From positions 319,139,925-319,203,924 of the forward strand of contig CM041776.1 in the NCBI GenBank assembly GCA_023374045.1: 64,000 nucleotides of DNA, given 5' to 3'. The notes under the pieces were generated by a model that was not told the DNA's origin, searched no databases, and saw nothing but the letters and a program-made list of their open reading frames with translations. This document shows, in pieces, positions 32,241 through 44,398 of the stretch. The DNA comes from Limonium bicolor (lineage: Eukaryota; Streptophyta; Magnoliopsida; Caryophyllales; Plumbaginaceae). The position numbers and the translations under genes were made by a program. Numbering within the stretch: position 1 is the first letter of the stretch; each line of letters starts with the position of its first letter.

Positions 32241-33047
32241 CAGCATCTTGTCCAGCGGTTAGAAACACAGATGGGCCAAAATTCGATCATTAGCAACAGA
32301 TGAAATATTGTACAACTTTTTTTTTGGTAAATTAGGTGTCATATGTGCTTCTTAAGATCAATGCCAATCTGGGTGGTCTAAATTCTTTGTAGGACGTTGA
32401 GTCGCTAACAGCAGTAGTGTTAGAACGCATTGTATCTACGATGAATTTGCTTTTATTAGATAAAGTATAATCCACTGTATCAACATGAGACACTAAAACA
32501 CTCAAAATTTTCAATGTCCTTCTTCAATACATTAATCTTGCAAAACATCACAAAGTTGTTCACTAACGGGATAAAAGCATCCACTCAACATGAAGTCACT
32601 ATACGTATTCACTATTAGTATGGTATTCAACCTACGATTACTGATGGCCAAAAAGCATTCATTACCAGTAACCTTGCTGATGTTGTGATCGAAGGTATAC
32701 TTGAAAAGTTACCCTTGGTTGACCAAGTAAGGATCAGCATCTTGTCCAGCGGTTAGAAACACAGATGGGCCAAAATTCGATCATTAGCAACAGATGAAAT
32801 ATTGTACAACTTTTTTTTTGGTAAATTAGGTGTCATATGTGCTTCTTAAGATCAATGCCAATCTGGGTGGTCTAAATTCTTTGTAGGACGTTGAGTCGCT
32901 AACAGTAGTAGTGTTAGAACGCATTGTATCTACGATGAATTTGCTTTTATTAGATAAAGTATAATCCACTGTATCAACATGAGACACTAAAACACTCAAA
33001 ATTTTCAATGTCCTTCTTCAATACATTAATCTTGCAAAACATCACAA
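32241..33047 (+). repeat. 494-bp offset direct duplication (313 bp repeated)
   Basis: 32241-32553 and 32735-33047 are identical at all but about one base. The two copies are separated by 181 bases. Very recent duplication inside the MULE. Confidence 0.93.
32670..33010 (+). pseudogene. Captured F-box (FBD/LRR type) gene fragment
   Basis: Plus-strand reading gives LADVVIEGILEKLPLVDQVR ISILSS, then after a stop HRWAKIRSLATDEI, matching the F-box signature (LPdhVIexILxxLPlxDaVRTSILSxxWRYxW) of plant F-box/FBD/LRR proteins, SCF ubiquitin-ligase adaptors. Later MNLLLLDKV fits the 'FVxxVDxVLLLH' segment that follows. The earlier copy (32241-32553) contains only the part from ISILSS on. Several stops show it is not functional. 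It looks like a host gene piece picked up by the MULE. Confidence 0.65.
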
Positions 33048-33101
33048 TGCTTCTTGAATATACTAATGGCATACAAAGAATTCAACAAAATTTTACAAAT
33101 T

Positions 33102-33944
33102 CTAATCTTCTATAATCAAGCGTCCTGGTTCACCAATTGGGGGAAACAATCTGTACCACTCTGCATTGCGCGGTAAGTACGGATCAATATAAGCTGTAAC
33201 TGAGGGCTCATGCCAACGTCGCCACATCGGATTCAAGATTGGGACTGGACAATTTTCGACTGTTTGGAGTCTAATGAAATGAGACTGCTCAGCGACACAT
33301 GCAAGAGTGACCTCTGCTGTTGGACGACCTAACCCCCGATCATCACGTAGCGGCAGTGCGACCAACCCAGTAGCCTTACCATCGTATCCTTTTGAAAAAC
33401 TGATAAGCGCAATGTGGTATACAGTGCACAAGATGACACCAATATCTAGAATTTCAATCCAGTATTGTGATGGTGCAAATGTGTCTGCAAACCAATTCAG
33501 TCGATGGTACTGTCTATCGTACCAAACTCGTTCAACTTTATTTAACCACCAATCTCTTCTATCCTCCAGCTCATCCAAGCATGCACGTCTAACCTGTTTC
33601 CATAGGCTTTCATCGTTGTACACGGCATCAGCAATGGCTCGAAACCCACAGTTTCCATCACCCACTATCTCCCTGTAACCTATAATATAATTACCTAATT
33701 GCGGATCGAGGTCAGTCCAATACGACGAGTATTTCCAGGGGCTCCAGTATGTCGGATATGGTGCATGTTGTTGAGGTGGATTGTGTTGCATTGTCGGTCC
33801 TTCTCCAGTTTGACTCATTCGCTCAGATGACCAAACGCTGTGATTGACTGTGTTGCATTGACGGCCCATGATCACTTGTACTTTGGGGTGCTGTCGAGCG
33901 TCGCTGAGACTGCGAACGTCGTAGGGGCGGACCACGGTTTCCAA
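33102..33944 (-). pseudogene. OTU-like cysteine protease segment (C-terminal part of the MULE transposase gene)
   Basis: This 280-codon open frame starts after a shift in the Ser/Gln-rich linker. The OTU core begins about residue 90: GDGNCGFRAIADAV has the Asp-Gly-Asn-Cys catalytic loop, and SHFIRLQTVEN holds the His. The fold is complete in length (about 140 residues between Cys and His end). A tail of about 40 residues follows to RLIIED. OTU-bearing MULE transposases are known in plants, so the fusion itself is not new; all three catalytic residues being kept is notable. Confidence 0.78.
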
Positions 33945-36228
33945 GACCTAAATGCTCGTGCTCGGACTTGTCCCTAGTGTTTGGCCTCTTCTTTTTTTTG
34001 GTAGTGGGCCTTCCCTTAGGCACCTTCACCTCTGGTGGCTGTAAACCAGTGTGATCATCCTCGGGCTCCCATATTGGCTTCCACGCGTTGAACGCTTGTT
34101 CAATCGTCGTAGGATCATACCGCTGAGACAGATCATCATACCATAAACCTACACATGAGAGTTGTTCCTCTGTGCTATACGACTCATCGTATGTTTGGCG
34201 TTGTGCTTCAAATTCTTGTTGTGCGTCGTATCTGAGTGTTCGCCAGAAGATATGCACTTCTTCAACTGGTATATTCAGACCGGCTTGAATGTACTGAAAC
34301 ATACGAAACGCGCACGGTAATCCCATGGTCGAAGTAAACGCACAAACATCTTCGTACGATGTTGTGTGGTCAATATCGCACCTCCCGCTTCTCAGCTGAT
34401 CCTGGAGTATTTCCAAACATTTGAGGCTCACTTGATTGACCAGAAATAAAAATGGGACTTGCTGGTCTTCCGAAACCCTTCTGTCAATGGAGAACTCGAA
34501 GTCTTGTTTAATGTGAAAATGTTGCCCTTCGACGAATCTATGTATGCTGTCGAAGCATGTGTCTAGAGATCCGGTGGATGTATGAAGCCAACACTTTAGA
34601 GCTGAGTGGGCGCTCTCCGCCCTACACATTGGAAGTCAATTAGTATCAGATAAATGGGAAACATACCAATACAAACAACAGAACATGTTGACAATTAAAG
34701 TTAAGCTAACCTGTTGGTAGATGTGTTGCCGAAATGCCTGAATCTCTTAACCCATACCTCACAAAATTTCTCACGCTGACATAGCCATGTGTTGTTCAAG
34801 TACACAACGAAAGGATTGTTGGCGCCGTAGGAGTGTACTAATTTCCCGTACTGTTCATCGTACTTCGCAATAGTTGAGGCGTAAACTAGTCGCTTCCACC
34901 GATGCACTACTAAATTGACTCTGTCACGGTCAATATGCATTATCTTAAGCGCATTGGCAGCCACATTCTTGCATATATGCCAACGACATAGAAGATGTGG
35001 TACAGAAGGATATACCACTGAAAGTGCTTTCACTAGCGCCTTTTCATTGTCAGTGACAAACACATTTGGAGGATAGATCAACACCTTCGTCAGCTGATTA
35101 AGCATCCACGTGTATGCAGACTCATCCTCTCTGACCGCAAAACAGAACGCTATGCAGAAGTTCTTGCCGCACGACGTGACTCCGACGAAAAAGAACTCCA
35201 CTGAGACACCTTGTACATGTTCTCTTGTAAGTGCTATCAATGAGCACTACATAAGGAACATCTTAACGAGCGTCAGCGAAAAAGGGTGCGCAAACAAGAC
35301 AAGACCCAGCCTAGATGGATCCCTGCAAATGGACATTTAATTAGAACTAACATTTAAAGTGATTAACAGACAAATAAACCAACACTGAACAGATGTGCCG
35401 ACACTTACTTGCATCTTTCTCGGACCACCAACTATAATTACGTTCATCTAGCGAGTGCATGAAGGACGCTACATCTGTACGTCCGCCACGATCTTCTTTT
35501 CTGAATTTCGAAACTAGGTTATGAATCGATGTCTTGTCTGCAGTACTTTCAAGGTCTTGTCATGTAAATGGGCCCACATCTGCCTAGGCGCAACACCACT
35601 CCTGTACAAACTTTTCATGCTTGCCCTTTCGTCGACGCTAAAGCGAGGCCGGACGAAGTGAGATTGCGGGTTCCTCGCTAACGCGTGGTTGTGCGTCGAG
35701 ACCATTACCAAGACAGACCAGCCCGTCTTAACCCCACCCCTGATGCTTAGGCGGAAAGGGCAGTTGCATTTCTTCGTGGCACGCCGTGGCCTTTGACTCG
35801 ACGATGACGATTCTCCAGTGCTAACCCGTGGCCTATGCTTGCCGTACCTCTCACACGTTAGTATTACTTCACCGTCGTCTCTCTTAGTCTGTCTGATTAG
35901 ATAAATATTATTAGCCTCTCCGGTGCGCAACGCATAACCAACCGCCTCCTCTGCATCGCCAAAGACTAGGCTACTATTAAATACATGACTTGTGTCTACG
36001 TTCGCATCATCGAATTCATCATCGTTATCACCCTAAGCAGAAAAACGTCGTTATTCATCAAGTGCTACTCGTAAACCCTAATACTACGTACTTTAGAATA
36101 AATCACACATAAGCCATCAAAATAATCAACAAAGTATATCATCGTAAAGTACACGAAAAGACAAACGCAACGGCGCAAACGGATCGAAAAACGGAGCAAT
36201 AACGAAGAAGATACAGCGATTTGAAAAA

Positions 36229-36470
36229 CGGGCACCGGCGCAGGCGCCGACCTAAAGACGCCGGCGCCGGCGTCCGCAGCAAGGGAGGCGCGCAGGCGCG
36301 CGTTTGAAAGGCCGGGCGCTGGCGCGCGGTTGGAAACAGGGGCGCGGGCGCGCGGTTCGATACGGGGGCGCGGCGCGCGGTTGGAGGCGTGGGCGCGGGC
36401 GCCCGGTTGACTGGAACGGCGCTGGCGCGCGCTTAATGACGTGGGCGCGGGCGCCCAGTTTCCCGGCGTC
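36229..36470 (-). repeat. GC-rich GGCGC minisatellite in the first intron of the MULE transposase
   Basis: Seven or eight imperfect 24-30-bp units such as GGGCGCGGGCGCGCGGTT and GGCGCTGGCGCGCGGTTGG. Same motif and same relative place as 28262-28500 at the other end. Confidence 0.8.
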
Positions 36471-36879
36471 TTTTTTTGCTTTTTTCGTTCAGTTTTGTAT
36501 ATATTCTAGCTACATTTGTACATAAATTGCTAAAATAACAACAGAAAGTACCTCAGATTGAGCTCCTCGTGAATACTCCTCGCTCCTAACATCATCTGCA
36601 TTCTCGTCTTGTATTTCTGGAACACCACCTTCAGCATTTCCTCCATCTTTTTTACTCTTACCGAACAGTTTTTTCTTCAAACTTCCGAAAGAAACCATTT
36701 CCTCTCTTTATCTCTCTAACTTTATCTCTCTAACTTTAGGATTTCTGAATTTGAATATGATTTCATATCATATTCAATCCCTTTATATAATGAAATTTGG
36801 GGTCACCTTGTAATATATCAAAAATTGTGGGTAAATATAAAAATAATTGAAAATTATTATAGTAGGGGCAAAATAGTCT

Positions 36880-36926
36880 TTTTCCGACTGAGCGAAGTGA
36901 AAACCCGACTGAGCGTAGTGACCCTC
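36880..36926 (-). repeat. Right terminal inverted repeat of the MULE
   Basis: CCGACTGAGCGAAGTGAAAA and CGACTGAGCG, inverted copies of the left end. Confidence 0.75.
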
Positions 36927-38583
36927 TATTTTTATCCCTCACCATTGATCAAAAGCCTCTGCTACCACTCGAGGGAAGACAAAGAGTGCTCCCCACCATT
37001 TCAGCAATCTCTGCCATAGCTTGGAAGATTCTGTGCAGTGTAGAAACAAATGGACAGAAGTTTCTATTTGTCTTTTACAGAACACACACCATTGTTGATT
37101 TAGGGCCAGCAGTCCTTTCTCAAAAAGGAAGTCTTTTGTGCATATTTTGTCTTTCAGACAGAACCAAACTATCATCTCGATTCTTGGGTGGGCTAACTTT
37201 TTCCAATAGAGCCGATGCCAGCTTGACAGTGGATGATGCTTTGATTCGATAATCTGCTGGTAGAAACTCTGGCTGGTGTATTGGCCATTTTTACCACCTG
37301 TCCACACTAGCGAATCTGTCGTTGATGTTTGCTGAATGTCACATTGGTTTATGAGATCAAGTAACCTAGCACAGTCTTCCATCTCATACTGGAACAAGTC
37401 TCTTCGCCAGGATAGGTTCCAGATCCATTGTGCTCCATTCCACCAGCCGACTTCAGCGATTCTCCCGGATTTCTGATTGTTGGCATTGTATAAACGAGGG
37501 AACTTATGTTTTAGTTGATAGTGCCCAACCCAGGGGTCCAACCAGAAACGGACCTTGTCTCCATGTCCGATTACCCACTTATTGTTGCACATCAAGGTCT
37601 CTACAATACTAGGGGACCATGAGCTGATTGTGATGATGGAATTCCACACCCCACTAATTCTAGTTCTTGCCCATACACCTTCGTAGAGGGGTAGCTCTAT
37701 ATTCACTCCATGTATCGAGCCCATCAATCTTTTCCAGAGTGGGGTTTCTGCTTGGTGGTATTTCCACCACCACTTGTAGATCAGAGCGGTGTTCCTTGTC
37801 TCAATGTCATTAATTCCTAAACCTCCCAGACGCTTTGGTGCCATCAGTTTTTTCCACGACAAGAGGTAGATGCCTTTTGATGAGCCGTTACTCCAAAGAA
37901 AATTTTGTTGGATTTTGTTTAGCTCTCGGATTACTCCTTTTGGTATTCAAAATAGGCTGATGTAGTAGATAGGGAGACTGTCAAGCACTGATTTTATAAG
38001 TACCAGCCTACCGGCTCTGGACAGTGAAAACGCTTTCCAATTTGCGAGGCGGTTTTTACCCTGTTTAATATCGGTTCTCATGTCTTCCTTTGCTTTAGGT
38101 TGGCACCTAGAGGGCACCCTAGGTAGGAGACTGGCAGTTGTCATGTTGGGCACCCAAGGATGTGGCTCACCCATTGTTGCAAAACAGGGTCAATGTTTAT
38201 GGTTATCGCAGTTGACTTGCTCCAGTTAATCTCTAAACCTGCCATATCAGTGAACCAGGTGGTTGCCCATCTTACAGCTTCAAGGTCTTTTCTTTCCACT
38301 GTACTGAAAATCAAGGTGTCGTCGGCGTATTGTAGGTGGGATAGGTTGATGTTTAGTCTGCCGATCGTAAGCCCCGTATGTTCCTGTTTCCGAATACATT
38401 CATCTAATATCCAGCTTAGTGCCTCAGCCGCCAAGATGAAGAGCAGAGGAGAGAGGGGGTCTCCTTGTCGGAGCATCTCTTTGGGTTTGAATGGAGCCTT
38501 GGGTGAGTCGTTGATCAGGATGGATATGCTTGAGGTTGAGATGCACTCCTTCATCCAAATTTTCCACCGTGTACCAAAGCCTT
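36927..38583 (-). pseudogene. LINE (L1 type) reverse transcriptase relic, 5'-truncated
   Basis: Minus-strand frames: 38554-38141 has RT motifs RQGDPLSPLLFILAAEALS and LQYADDTLIFS (the YADD catalytic box); 38110-37947 has NRLANWKAFSLSRAGRLVLIKSVL and LPIYYISLF; 37862-36939 has GGLGINDIETRNTALIYKWWW and the zf-RVT zinc domain (KDKICTKDF, CVFCKRQIETSVHLFLHC). It ends at FDQW where the MULE begins and resumes at 27903. The RT before the GFGTRWKIWM motif (about 38570) is missing, so it is 5' truncated. Two frame shifts separate the three parts. Confidence 0.85.
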
Positions 38584-39204
38584 ATATTATGCTATCGTCT
38601 TTGAGGATTTGCGAATCCTGGGAGTATCTTTTTGTCTGGGGCATTTATTGTTACTGCTATAGGTAGCAGTGTTTTCCCCTTTTCTTGAGGCAGTGGGAGA
38701 GGTTCGAGAGATAGAGTCACAGAATTTGATTGTTGTGGTTTTTGTTTCCCGATGTGGTTTTATGCTGGCATAATAATGAAAAACAAATTTTTTTCCCCAA
38801 GGAATATTGAGTTTCCAAAGCACTATTATAAGGAAGTTTAATACTTGTCTCGAATGTTTTCAAATATCCGTATAGGAAAATTTTGTTACCGATAATCTTG
38901 TTGTGAAGTGTAACAAAAACAACTCTCTATGCATAGAACCGTTTTAACACCACAGATACATTTAATTTGGCAACTCAAAACCTTTTTCTTTCAGAAAACG
39001 GGATGATACATGTCCACTCTTCTAGAAGATGGCATACAGTCTTTCACATTGAGATTGCAACTTTTGTAGTCTTTCCACTAGCTTTAATACTAAGGTCCCC
39101 AAAAGAGAACTACTTGGGTGAACCTTTCTATTGTAGTACTAGCCCATTTCCCGTTATGTGTTTCACAATCAAATTAAGGCCATTGCGTTTGTAGTACTGC
39201 CATT
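38584..39204. other. Interval without recognised genes
   Basis: No continuation of the LINE 5' of 38583 and no credible frame. Part of it may belong to the decayed copia element that follows. Confidence 0.45.
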
Positions 39205-40430
39205 CGAACCCTTATCACGATGGCTCTCAACAAAGGGTGGATTTAGACGTGAACTACGCATTTTTACATGAAGACTAGCTAGAGGAAGAGGTCTATATGA
39301 AGATACATTTTGGCCTAGAGGTAACGGGAAGAAACAAAGCATGTCCATTAAGAAAATATTTGTATGGACTTTTAAATAACCTTCAAGGAAATGGTCTCTA
39401 AGCTAGTCCACTACCTCAATATACATTAGACTTTCATCCATCTAAGAATGATTACTCCTATTTCACAAACAAAATGGGGATCGACGGATCTATATAGCTA
39501 TATATAAGGATGACATGTTAATAGTAGGCATAGAACAAGAGGACGTCAACAATGTCAAGCATGATCTAAATGAGATATCAAGGACCTGGGAGGGTTACAT
39601 TACTTTATGGGGATACAGTTCATCTATACAAATCAATGAGTAGTACTTTCACAAAAGAAATTTTGCATGGATCTTGTTAAAGAGTATAATTATTAAGAGA
39701 AAAGAAGTGGCTGGTCCTATGAAAGTGGGAAATCAACTGGTTATCTTTAAAGAAAATGACCTAGATGACCAAGCACATACAAAAGGCTAGTGCCTATGGG
39801 GAAGTTAAATTATTTATGTAACACCAAGCCTGGCCTAAGTTTCACGGTTCAAGTATTAAGTCAATTTATGCCCCATGTGATACTCATATGCATGTAGGTG
39901 GCCATACGTATGTCAAAGGGTCAACGAACTAAGGGATCTTTCTCAACAAGAAGTCAAGTCCATGACTAAATCTCATAACTTACAATGACTCCGATTGGGC
40001 GGCTTGTTCAGACATCAGATAATCCGTGTCAAGATACTACATTTTTCTTGGACATAGTTTGATATCGTGGAAGACCAAGAAATAAAGCTTTGTTTCTTTT
40101 TCAAGTGCAGAAGTAGAGTACAGGTCATTACGAAGAGTTACAACAAAGTTTACATGACCCAATTGATTGCTCAACAAGCTGGGGGGATTACACCCTTACC
40201 ATTCAAGTGTGATAATCAATTTGTAATTCATATCACTCGCAATACATAATTTCATGAAAGAACAAAGCACATAAAGATTTATTGTCACTTTATACGTGTG
40301 AAAATTCAACAAGGGCTGGTAGATCTATCTTACACTCACACTAACACTTAACTGGTAGATATAATTACAAACGTTCTACTGGGAAGGAGGTATAAAAATC
40401 AATTCAACAAAATGGAAAATAACGATAATC
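39205..40430 (+). pseudogene. Ty1/copia reverse transcriptase-RNase H relic
   Basis: Decayed but readable in pieces: DVNYAFLHEDxLEEEVYMK, LRKYLYGLLNN, FHPSKNDYSYF, then a lost YVDDM box (about 39505-39520), KFCMDLVKEY, later NDSDWAACSDIR, YYIFLGHSLISWKTKK and SSAEVEYRSL, and HIKIYCHFIR near the end. These are the conserved copia RT and RNase H strings. Many stops; clearly old. It ends just before TGTTGGGGGGTCCAAG at about 40462, which could be the start of the 3' LTR. Confidence 0.75.
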
Positions 40431-41869
40431 ACACACTACATGAGTTAAGTCACTAATCTCTTGTTGGGGGGTCCAAGTTCACGTGTTAATCCAGCACTCA
40501 TCAATCCAGCCCATGATCATAGAGTGATTATCTCAGCAACTTGTATAATCTATAATACTAGCGGGCATGTTATTATTTTATCTATCTTAATTAGTTAGGA
40601 TTTTGTCTAAACAGGAATTAAAAAGCTCTTTGCAGTCACCAAATTACTTCACGCAGTCACTTTTTCATACACAGGAGGTAGCCGACAGCAGGTTGGGACT
40701 AGGAAGCCGCCCAGCGGCCGAACCCATGGTAGTCGACCAGCGACTCTAGTGATGGTAGTCGACCAACGGTTGTAGTGATGGTAGCCGAACAGCAGCTATG
40801 ACTGGTGTGCCTTCTATAGCATGCTACCGGCTACCTTGAAATACATTCTTCGATGTTTTAACTTTCCTAGGTGGTGTTTAGGCTAGGTGGTGTAGTGTAA
40901 TCTTTTTTTAACTCGTTTATACTTTATAATGTCGTCACTGACTCGACAAAATTTTAGGGTTTAGGGTTGATAAAGCCTAATCCCTCTTCTACAAACCCTA
41001 AAATAAGCATCAAGCGTTCAACTTTCATATGGTGGATTTTAGGGTGTGTCATGCATGGTAATCTTTTTTAACTTGTTTTATACTTTATAATGGCGCCACT
41101 TACTTAGTAGATTTTCAAGGTTTGTGATATAGAGTTGTTAGATGATGCAGTTGAAAAAAGAAAACAATTTTAGATAACTTAAAAAAATCAAATTCGGGCC
41201 ACCCAGCGGCTTCTCTGAACAGAGCCGTCGGGCGGCTGGGGACTTGTAGTCTACTGTCGACTGGTTGCCTCCTTTGGTGACAAAGGTGACTACATGAAGT
41301 AATTTGGTAACTGCAGATAACACTTCTTAAACAAGAATCTAAATCTTTATCCCATATCATATCTAATAAAGACAGTGAATAGATATATATATATATACAC
41401 AAACAAGAACTGGCCAACCCATGAGTACCATGAAGTTACAAAGGTTGTACCCGTAAACCAACCTCCTAAGGCCTTCAGAAAGAAAGATATAATAGAATAT
41501 AATTGTGGATTATACACGAAAGATCCCTCATTGGCTCTCTCTTTAGAACTTTGGAGGTGTAACCGTTGAGAGTTAAAACACTGCCTTTAGTTCATGAACT
41601 AATGTCCCAAGTTGTATGAAGGCTCTTTGATCAACTTTTTAAGGGCTATCTCAGCATATGGAAATCCACTTTAGAATGGATTTCACTCAGTGAAAAAGAT
41701 CGGTAGTTTTATGTGATGGCATCCATTCACCAAAGAAAGAAGTTTGTTCAACTTCTTCCTCATGAAACACACAGAAGAATAGAAACAATGGTCCAATGAC
41801 TCAAACACATTTTTATGGAGTAAGAATCTTTTTCTCTCGTTTTTCTTCCTGTTTTTCTCTCTAAACCCA
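40431..41869. other. Interval with short repeats, no genes
   Basis: Possible copia LTR start at 40462. A three-unit 26-27-bp tandem repeat around GGTAGTCGACCAGCG lies at about 40729-40800. Two similar stretches (about 40850-40935 and 41015-41100, each with TTATACTTTATAATG) suggest an old local duplication. A short (AT)n tract is at 41380-41398. Confidence 0.5.
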
Positions 41870-41900
41870 CACTAGTACAAAAATGGTCTATTTCTACGCC

Positions 41901-42208
41901 CCTATTTCTGCGGTTATTTAACAACCGCAGAAATAGGGCGCTTTCAGGAACCTATTTCGGCGGTTCTTATGTTAGAACCGCCGAAATAGGTGTTTTTTTT
42001 ATTTTTTAAAAAAATATTTCGGACCTATTTCGGCGGTTGTAACTTAAAAACCGCCGAAATAGGTCTGTTTTATTTTTATTTTTAAATATGGACCACCTAT
42101 TTCGGCGGTTGTAAGTTAGAAACCGCCGAAATAGGTCCGAATTTTTTTTTAAAAAAAAATATTGACCACCTATTTCGGCGGTTCTTAAGTTACAACCGCC
42201 GAAATAGG
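41901..42208. repeat. Left subterminal hairpins of the CACTA element
   Basis: Five foldbacks: 41901-41937, 41951-41990, 42024-42063, 42096-42136, 42169-42208. Arms CCTATTTCGGCGGTT and AACCGCCGAAATAGG, with loops of 6-12 bases; the outermost has TGCGG/CCGCA instead. CACTA subterminal repeats are binding sites for the transposase or its partner. Confidence 0.92.
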
Positions 42209-44398
42209 GCTTTTATTAACACCCCCTTACCCAAACCCTCGCATTTCACCCGACGCTTCATTCTTCTCCTTCAAGCTGCTGTTGTTTGCGACTGAAGAGG
42301 CGACTCAACAGCGAATCCGGTCTTCCTCCTGCGTCCGCCGTCCTCGCCGCCGCTTCGTCGGTGCCGTCCAGCTTCATTTCGGTGGTAACAGCAACAGCAG
42401 CAGTAGCTAGTCGAACAGAGGGAGAAGAAGAAGGTATAAGTTCGATTTTGACCTACATTTATGGATTTATTGTGATTGTTGCTTAAATTGTGGTTGAATG
42501 TGAATGTGGATGATTGTATTAGTGGAGTGTATGAAATTTGTGTATATATGTAGTATTGTAGAAGTGAAATTATATGTGCACACAAGGTGCTCGACAAAAT
42601 GTTTGAGTGAATAATTGTGGTTTTTTTGCTCATTTTGTGTGGGTGTGCCTTTGTTTTTTTTTTCATTACTTTTTTTATTCTTGTTTTATTTCTACTTTGT
42701 GTAATTATACATCAAATTTGATTAGTGAGGATTACGCTTGCTTTCGTTTTAGACTTTTAGTATTTATTCGGATTGTTTTGCTTTTCATTTTTTATTTTGC
42801 GTTTTGCTTTTCGTTTTTAGTTGCTTGAATATGAGGAACTAACATTGCTTTGAGTATTAGTGGTGTTATTGTATAATGAGGAAGAAATTGAGTTGTTTTA
42901 GTGTTAATAAAATGATGATTAAAGGGCTTGGAAGCCAAGGGGAAATAGATGAGTTTGTGCAGAAATTTAATGTGTGTTAGTGCTTAAGATTGTTATGGAT
43001 ATTAGAAATGAGTTGGTGAGCTGAAATTGTGTGTGGGCAATGCTAAAATTATAGGGGAAACTCTGTCAAAATTGTCCTAGAAATTAGATGACTTAAGTGT
43101 TTGACTTGAGGAAAAAAGAACCTAGAGTAACTAGGTGTTGTAGAGGTAAACTTGAATGGTTAACCACCTTGGTTTTGGTTTATAAGAGAATTGGGTAATT
43201 GAGTAGAACCTTGGGTGAAGATAAGGCAAGCGTGTGCTAGATGACACTAGTTGAAGGAACATAGAGTGGTAGGAATGAGAACAAAATCTGTAACAAGGAG
43301 AACTTAGAAAACTAGAGCAAGTGTTGAAAATTATTTTGTTTATTTTGTCATTAGTTGAATTGGTTTAGTATTAAGTTACATAATTCTTTTTTTAGCTTTC
43401 AAATTTAATTCTGTAGGTTTAATAGTATGTAGTTCATTTATCTTTTCTCTTAGTTCAATTAGGATATATTTACTTGATAAGTTTTAATATTTTTTTCAAT
43501 TTTATTTGCGTTTTTATTTTTTCTCGAGTTGATTAATTAATTTTATAGTTTTGTTTTTGTTTTTTTACTCATTTTGTGTGGTTATGCCTTTGTAGGGGGA
43601 AATCACAAATGGGTCACCAGATTGAAGTCGTACGAGGTGAATACACTTCATTTGTGAACCCGTAATATACCTCAACTTACATCTTCATCTTTTTCGCTTA
43701 TTATATATATTTTTGCAATCCTAATTACGAACAATTAAATCACATAAAACTAATGAGTTTTATTCTTCTACAGAGAAGTGCTTAGATTTCCCATTCTTGC
43801 ACGGTTATATTGAAAGCGGAGTGGAAGAACTGGTAATATAATCTAATTATCTTTTTCTCTTTTATACTTTGTATTCCACAAATATTGACAATTTGTTTGA
43901 TGAATAAATTTGGTATTAGGTGATTGTGATGGAATTTGTGTTGTTGAATGATTGGTGAATGCTTATATAACATGGGATAGATAAAATTAGCAAAGGTCAT
44001 GCTGATTTTTTTTTAACAAAATCTCTTTTTAATTAATATTGTTGATGTATGTGTATATTATAACATATCTAAATTTTGTCTTATCAGGTCTCACCACATT
44101 TAAGTTCGTGAACCACTCTCTTATTTTCCACCTTCTTCCATCACCGTTGCAGTTTCCTTTTCTGTGTAAAGTAAGCAACTAAACTTGTTTTTGTTTGATC
44201 ATTGAGATTATGATTCAGATAATATAGGTGCTAGTATAGAATTTGGTTGAAACCTTAGGTCAGAGTAGCTAGTTATTTAATTGCAGCCAGTCAGCTTCAT
44301 TAGAGTATAAATACATAGAAAGCAATACAATCCATGATACAAAAACTTTCATTTTGAGTATACGGTTATTAATGTACTGTTTTGGTTTCAAATATAGT

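Larger units (their letters stand above)
33102..36698 (-). pseudogene. MULE transposase gene with FAR1-type DNA-binding, DDE core and OTU protease module
   Basis: Exons by splice reading: 36698-36552 (MVSFGSLKKKLFGKSKK…), 36032-35409, 35322-34711, 34621-33102. Exon 2 has the FAR1/WRKY-GCM1 zinc domain (CERYGKHRPR … KKCNCPFRLSI … HNH). Exon 3 carries the MULE core: LIDSTYK-like first D (frame-broken), VTDNEKALVKAL, LLCRWHICKNV. Exon 4 starts with ESAHSALKCWL (third acidic residue), then a SWIM-like GLPCAFRMFQYIQAG segment, a basic linker, and an OTU cysteine-protease fold: VGDGNCGFRAIADAVY with D and C, and QSHFIRLQ with the catalytic His. Frame breaks near 35545, 35260, 35230 and 33850 each fit one lost base. 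OTU enzymes cut ubiquitin chains; whether this one does is not shown. Confidence 0.82.
27904..36926. mobile_element. 9-kb Mutator-like element (MULE) with plant-mobile-domain and OTU-transposase genes
   Basis: Inverted ends share CGCTCAGTCG and TTTTCACTTCGCTCAGTCGG (27904-27950 and 36880-36926). A 9-bp target duplication matches at 7 of 9 positions (27895-27903 ATACTTTTA; 36927-36935 CTATTTTTA), and removal of the element restores the LINE reading frame. Two genes converge from the two ends: a PMD-type gene (plus) and a FAR1/MULE transposase with an OTU domain (minus), with a 150-codon ORF and a duplicated F-box fragment between them. GC-rich minisatellites sit in both leader introns. Confidence 0.85.

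Noticed and set aside
40986..41002. AAACCCTAAA telomere-like string
   Set aside because: A single unit, not a tandem array; chance occurrence.
42271..42666. 131-codon minus-strand frame at the start of the CACTA element
   Set aside because: Overlaps the likely leader exon and intron of the plus-strand transposase gene and has no domain.
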